Assembly: GCA_949592205.1 (NCBI GenBank) | Contig: CATIUR010000006.1 | Location: 62,802,001 to 62,866,000, forward strand | DNA from: Helichrysum umbraculigerum | Lineage: Eukaryota; Streptophyta; Magnoliopsida; Asterales; Asteraceae | DNA length: 64,000 nucleotides | Reading direction: 5' to 3' | Shown: in pieces, positions 59,801-64,000 of the stretch | How the letters are laid out: every line of letters starts with the position of its first letter | Numbering within the stretch: the first letter of the stretch is position 1 | Made by a program: the position numbers and the translations under genes | Notes under the pieces: generated by a model | Told to the model about the DNA's origin: nothing | Databases searched by the model: none | The model's input: only the letters and a program-made list of their open reading frames with translations

Positions 59801-60844
59801 CGTCACAGGTACAATTCCCTTGTTTCCCATAACTAAGTTGAGCTCTCCATGCTTCACACTCCTACTTTCCTTTAGCCCCTGCAATACAGTGCAAATGTGA
59901 TTACCACATCCTGTATCCAGAACCCATGAATTAGAAGTTGTTGTATTATGGAGTTCGATCATAAACATACCTGAATGAGTACTCTTCTCAACCTTTCCAT
60001 CTTCAAGGTCCTTCAGGTATTTTGGGCAGTTACGCTTCCAATGCCCCTTTGTGTTGCAGTAGAAGCACACTACTTCCTTTGGGTCACTTACAGGTACAAT
60101 CTCAGAATCGGTCCCTTTCTTAGACTTGCGAACAGACTTTCCGTCAGCAGTCTTCCTTTTCCAATTAGAATTTGACCTTTTTCTTTTCTTTGCACTTTGA
60201 CCAACAGTCAACACAGGAGCTGCTTGCAGTAAATTGTGGAGTTCCATTATTGAGCCTTCCCTCTCATTCATATTCATCTGATATGACATTACAAACTGAT
60301 TGTAGACAGCTGGCAAACTGGATAGAATTATGGCGATGGAAAACTCTGTGTCAAATACCATGTTCAATGATTTCAACCTATCAAAGTACCATTTCATCTC
60401 TAAGACGAAAGCACAGATAGAAACTCCAGGTTTGGGCTTGCATGCCATGAGGGATTTCACCACATCAAGGCGTTATTTGCTTGCCTTAGCCTGAAACATT
60501 TCTTTCAGCTGTTGGTTCATTTCATAAGCCCAAGTGTTTTCAAAAGTCTTTTGCAGTTCAGGGCTCATGGAAGATGCCATGATACAAGACACTTTATTCG
60601 CGTCATCATAATGTTTTCGGTGTGCCTCAATCTCCTCTTGGGTTGATTCTTCATCAATTATGGGAATCTGCTCATCGAGAACATACTCCTTGTTCTCGTA
60701 CCTCAAGGTAAACCTTAGGTTACGCATCCAGTCCATATAATTCGGACCGGTCAGTCTTTCCCTCCCAAGAACTGAGAGTAGTGAGAAGTTCGAGTTATGT
60801 GCGGGATTGGGGACGGGAGGATTTGCACCATTTATATTTGCCAT
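56856..60844 (-). pseudogene. Copia Gag-Pol polyprotein, broken by two stops and a frameshift
   Basis: Minus sense: Gag from 60844 (NFSLLSVLGRERLTGPNYMDW); in-frame TAA at 60473-60475; then the CCHC knuckle CFYCNTKGHWKRNC; protease WVLDTGCGNHIC; pre-integrase LWHYRLGHINKKR; integrase with HTDVCG, FTDDFSR and SDRGGEY; and the FIGYPQESFGY linker. A frameshift falls near 58730. After the acidic linker an in-frame TAA (about 58233) precedes RT (ARLVAKGYTQ, QMDVKTAFLNG, YVDDILLIGN) and RNase H (GYSDASFQTD, SESEYIA-type motif as CESEYIAASEA). This is the copia order, integrase before RT. The frame runs continuously across both stops, so these lesions are few and recent. The element cannot make its own enzymes as it stands. 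Confidence 0.9.
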
Positions 60845-61742
60845 CTATGAGATAAAACAATTTTAGTTAGTTTGAATATTCCTTAATTATTTACCCATTT
60901 TTCTAAATTAAGGCTAGGATCCATATTTTCAGTTTTATGAAAAGGGTCGCCGTAATCATATAACTAAAATACCATTATCTATTTCATTTCTATGAAACTC
61001 CTAGATCTTTGAGATTCATTGATTTCTATCAATGGCATGTTAATCTCGGTTATGCACATCTACTATTAATGACTGGTATGCCGAGGATCATGAACAAGAT
61101 GGTGAATTAACCATGCAAACCCCGCTTGATTCCCGGCTCGAGTACGCTCGAGAATCGCGAGTCTCAATCATCTCTCATTATGTCCTCATATTAATGTGCC
61201 GGTAAACCACACACGCTCCATTAACAGTTCATACAAGAGATGTGCAGATTTCATGGGTTAGCATACTATTCATCATTTCCTATAGCTAAAACGGGATTTT
61301 GTTCTACTATTTTAAGTCTACTTTTAACCTTGACATCATCCTATCAAAAGTCCTCGGTAGCTCCATCGAACGCACAAAGAAGCGAAGAAGTAGGTCAGCG
61401 CGAAGCTTATTAAAAACCTGACTTCTTTAGGGAAGCAGAGCAACCCACCTTATACCTCTCTTATAGTTTGTTCCTTATGGGTGAGCCGATTTATCAATTG
61501 ACTGACGATGTATTTAGACTTTAATTATACATATATATAAATCATATTATACATATAATCTCTCTTGAAGTTTAGGGTTCTATTTTAAACCTTTTAAAAT
61601 TTGTGGTCTATTTTTAAACAATTTAAAATTATCAATATCTAAACTGTAAATACATATTACCTATATAGATAATTCTCTTTCCAATTTATCTTTACCTACA
61701 TACTATTGCAGATAATTGCATGCTACTATTTGTTAAGCTATG
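60845..61742 (-). other. 5' leader of the copia element
   Basis: About 0.9 kb from the primer site to the Gag ATG at 60844. No coding sequence seen. Confidence 0.6.
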
Positions 61743-61754
61743 GCTCTGATACCA
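61743..61754 (-). other. Primer binding site, tRNA-iMet type
   Basis: Minus strand TGGTATCAGAGC, one base from the LTR. Confidence 0.9.
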
Positions 61755-61755
61755 C

Positions 61756-62484
61756 TGTTGGGTTTTCTATTCCCTAACTAGATTATCATACACGCAGCGG
61801 AATAACAAAACTTTAAATAATCTAAGGCAATTAGAAAACTAAAACCCTAAGGGATCTTTAACTTTAACAACATAGTACAATGAATAAATTGAACAAAGAG
61901 AATATAAGGAAAACGCTAACCTTAAGAGAAAACCTATTTCTCGCGCACAGACCAACGAGCAGAGCTTCGTTACTTGGAGGCAAGTACCCAAAGTAGAATA
62001 CCTCTAATGCTTCACACCCAAAAACCCAAGAGAAAGTCGAATTCTCGAAATCCTTGAAAATTCGTACTTCAAAACGTATATTATGAAGGTATAGGATGCC
62101 CCTATTTATAGTTGTGGAAGAAACCCTAAGGTTTGCTGAATTCGACTCCCAACCGGCGGTTGGACCTTCCAACCGGCGGTTGGAGTTGTTTGACTTGTAC
62201 TCCAAGTCTGCGACTTCCACCGCCTTGAAACCCTAATCCCAACCGGCGGTTGGGTCTTCCAACCGGCGGTTGGATCAGATTCTTGAATCTTCCGCCAAAT
62301 TTAATTACTTTGAATTTCTAATTAATAAACTATTCTTAATTAATTAAATAATTAAATATAATATTAATACTATTAATATTATCCTTCATCTTTCTCTTGA
62401 CTGTTTATGAGGGCAACCCAAAAAGGACTTTACCATTAATGATAGTCTCACCAATTAGTTATGATATTGGACACTATTCCAACA
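61756..62484 (-). repeat. Copia LTR (5' LTR), 729 bp
   Basis: Counterpart of 55253-55981, TATA box at 62103-62110. Confidence 0.93.
62149..62273. other. Paired CCAACCGGCGGTTGG palindromes in copia 5' LTR
   Basis: Four copies at 62149-62163, 62169-62183, 62239-62253 and 62259-62273. The palindromes are unchanged relative to the other LTR, although one of the seven LTR differences falls in the 5-bp spacer between the first two. Confidence 0.92.
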
Positions 62485-62489
62485 CACCC

Positions 62490-63979
62490 CAGGGAGAAGA
62501 ACTAGGTCTAACAAAACCTTTATCTAATAACTCTTGAATTTGGCTCATCATTTCACGAATTTAGGAGGGAGCTAATCTATAAGGAGCCTTAGCTACGGGA
62601 GAAGAACCAGGAATCAAATCAATATTATACTCCACTTCTCTAATGGGAGGTAGGCCAGGCAACTCATCGGGAAAGACATCCAAGTATTCAGAAACCACTC
62701 GGACATCAGAGACCTTTTTCTTTTCTAACTTAGCATCAATGACATAGGCCAAATACGATTCACACCCTTTAGCTAAAGATTTTCTAGTTTTCAACAAGGA
62801 GATTTAAGGAATACTACCCTTCTCCCGTTCCCCTCGAGCCACGACATGTGACTCATCCGAGATTGGGATTTTTGTTAACTTTCTATGGCAATCAATGTTG
62901 GCTCTATTCTGACTCAACCAGTCCATGCCCAAAACCGCATCAAAATCGGGAATAGGCATCAAAAGAAAAGAAACAGGGAAACTATGTCCTTCAATTGAAA
63001 TACTAGCTCCAGTCACCGATGTAGTAACCGGAACCATTTTACCACTAGCTACCTCGACCTCAATAGGATTTGTAATGACAGTGGGAGTCAATTTCAGTAT
63101 ATCACAGAAATTCGTAGATACAAAAGAACAATTGGCTCCCGAATCAAATAAAACACATGCCGGTACAGAATTGATAAGAAAAGTACCGGTTATGACATCC
63201 TCTGTTCTGACAGCTTCATCAGCTGTCATCTGGAATGCTCTGCCAGATGCTGCTGGTGGATTCTTTCTTTTCTGGACAGACGATGAAGATCCTCCGACCG
63301 TACCCGTTCTCTGCCTACCACCCTCGGTACATTGCCCCGCGCGATGCCCCTCCTTAAGGCAATTCCAGCACACATTCCTAGGAAAAGAACAATATTTGTA
63401 ATCATGCCCAAACTGTCCACACTTAACACACCTGTGAGTCTGAGGAGTACAAGGCCCTGTGTGCTTGGATTTACAACTATTACACCAATTGGTTCTATCC
63501 ACTATACCACCACCCGAACTTTGCTTCTTACTCTGTGATGATCCATGCCATTTCTTCTTCCCCGGACTCCCCGAAGAACCACCCTTAGGTTTCAATGGAG
63601 ATTTTTCCTTAATCTCTCAGCCTTGTGCTCGAATATCACCATCCACAGAACGGGCTAAATTAAAAGCTTGGGTAAGGGTACCCGCAAGTCTCACTGTCGT
63701 CCGATAAGTGTGGGGTAACATTCCAACAAAATGATCAATCTTTGTACGTTCATCCGGTACCCACTGATGCACAAATCTCAACTTTTCAGAAAACTGAGAA
63801 ATAAGGTCATCCATCATCATACTATCTGTCAAATGCAAGTCCAGAAACTCACGTCGAATACGGGTCATGTCAAATCCAGAACAGTATTTCTTGCAAACCT
63901 CATTGTAGAAATCAGACCATCTTATAGAAGCCCTTTGTTGTGGTGTCAGATGTGATGTGATCGAATCCCACCAACCCAT
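62490..63979 (-). pseudogene. Gypsy Gag, zinc knuckles, protease and RT start
   Basis: 63979-63617: Gag core (RREFLDLHLTDSMMMDDL, VGMLPHTYRTTV), ended by a stop. 63595-62804: knuckle-like cysteine clusters CNSC...CVKCGQFGHDYKYC and CWNCLKEGHRAGQC, then the aspartic protease VLFDSGANCSFV and DAVLGMDWLSQN. 62797-62561: pre-RT segment with DVFPDELPGLPP and APYRLAPS, then a stop. The frame then runs to the copia insertion at 62489. The Gag N-terminus lies beyond the window. Confidence 0.85.
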
Positions 63980-64000
63980 CGCTGGGCCCTTAAGGAGTTG

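Larger units (their letters stand above)
55253..62484 (-). mobile_element. Ty1/copia retrotransposon, 7.2 kb, complete structure
   Basis: LTRs of 729 bp each (55253-55981 and 61756-62484) differ at about seven positions (about 99 percent identity). Target duplication CACCC at 55248-55252 and 62485-62489. Minus-sense primer site TGGTATCAGAGC at 61743-61754 and a purine tract AAGTGGGAGA next to 55982. It interrupts the gypsy RT just after the codons for SSSPWG. The coding region is broken. Confidence 0.93.
50608..64000 (-). mobile_element. Ty3/gypsy chromovirus (Tekay-like), split by a copia insertion, open at the window end
   Basis: Order in minus sense: Gag and knuckles (63979-62804), protease, reverse transcriptase (split at 62490/55252), RNase H, integrase, C-terminal chromodomain-like segment, purine tract and LTR. 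The domain order with integrase after RNase H defines Ty3/gypsy; the flavour of the sequence is that of the Tekay/Del lineage (inference). At least five premature stops, one frameshift and the copia insertion make it inactive. Confidence 0.85.

Overview
The window is nuclear DNA of a flowering plant. It is AT-rich, has spliced genes with GT-AG introns, and is crowded with Ty1/copia and Ty3/gypsy LTR retrotransposons, Mutator-, hAT-, PIF/Harbinger- and Stowaway-type elements and a SINE-like piece. The TE families resemble those of Asteraceae, but the family assignment is inference from remembered protein flavour and was not tested.

The host core is a large direct duplication. Copy 1 spans about 5066-21855 and copy 2 about 26420-38119. 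Each carries one intact four-exon gene for a 753-residue GT64 glycosyltransferase of the GINT1 type (glucosamine inositolphosphorylceramide transferase, sphingolipid glycosylation in the Golgi). The copies differ at only a few coding positions. They also share a Mutator-type MITE and a decayed PIF/Harbinger ORF1 (SANT/Myb-like). After duplication each copy gained its own insertions. Copy 1 received a 5.8 kb decayed copia element 0.3 kb upstream of the ATG and a 1.1 kb fold-back Mutator-like element in intron 2. Copy 2 received a small TRIM-like LTR element 0.4 kb upstream of the ATG, and expanded microsatellites. Between the copies lies a multi-exon RPA70-like OB-fold gene on the minus strand, cut off at the duplication junction.

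The rest is nested transposons. Positions 1-2040 hold a short LTR element with one ORF that is not Pol, apparently sitting in the leader of a gypsy-type element whose LTR is 2910-5000. Positions 38353-45630 are three solo LTRs nested inside one another, with TSDs CATCT, CCGGG and CACGT, plus a Stowaway MITE. Positions 45631-50607 hold an hAT-like piece, an LTR fragment, an isolated LRR exon and a broken copia element. Positions 50608-64000 are a Ty3/gypsy chromovirus on the minus strand (Tekay-like), whose reverse transcriptase is interrupted by a complete 7.2 kb Ty1/copia element (55253-62484, TSD CACCC). Both carry stops and frameshifts.

The most unusual signal is a recurrent architecture: clusters of short, GC-rich, CpG-containing palindromes inside otherwise AT-rich mobile elements. 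They occur in six LTR families and in the fold-back DNA transposon. Motifs differ between families (TGCGACGTAGC, CCAACCGGCGGTTGG, TTACCCGCCGGGTAA, AACGCGATCC/GGATCGCGTT), but layout is similar, and the TGCGAC core is shared between elements of different classes. No prokaryotic-type system, CRISPR array, rRNA or tRNA gene was seen.
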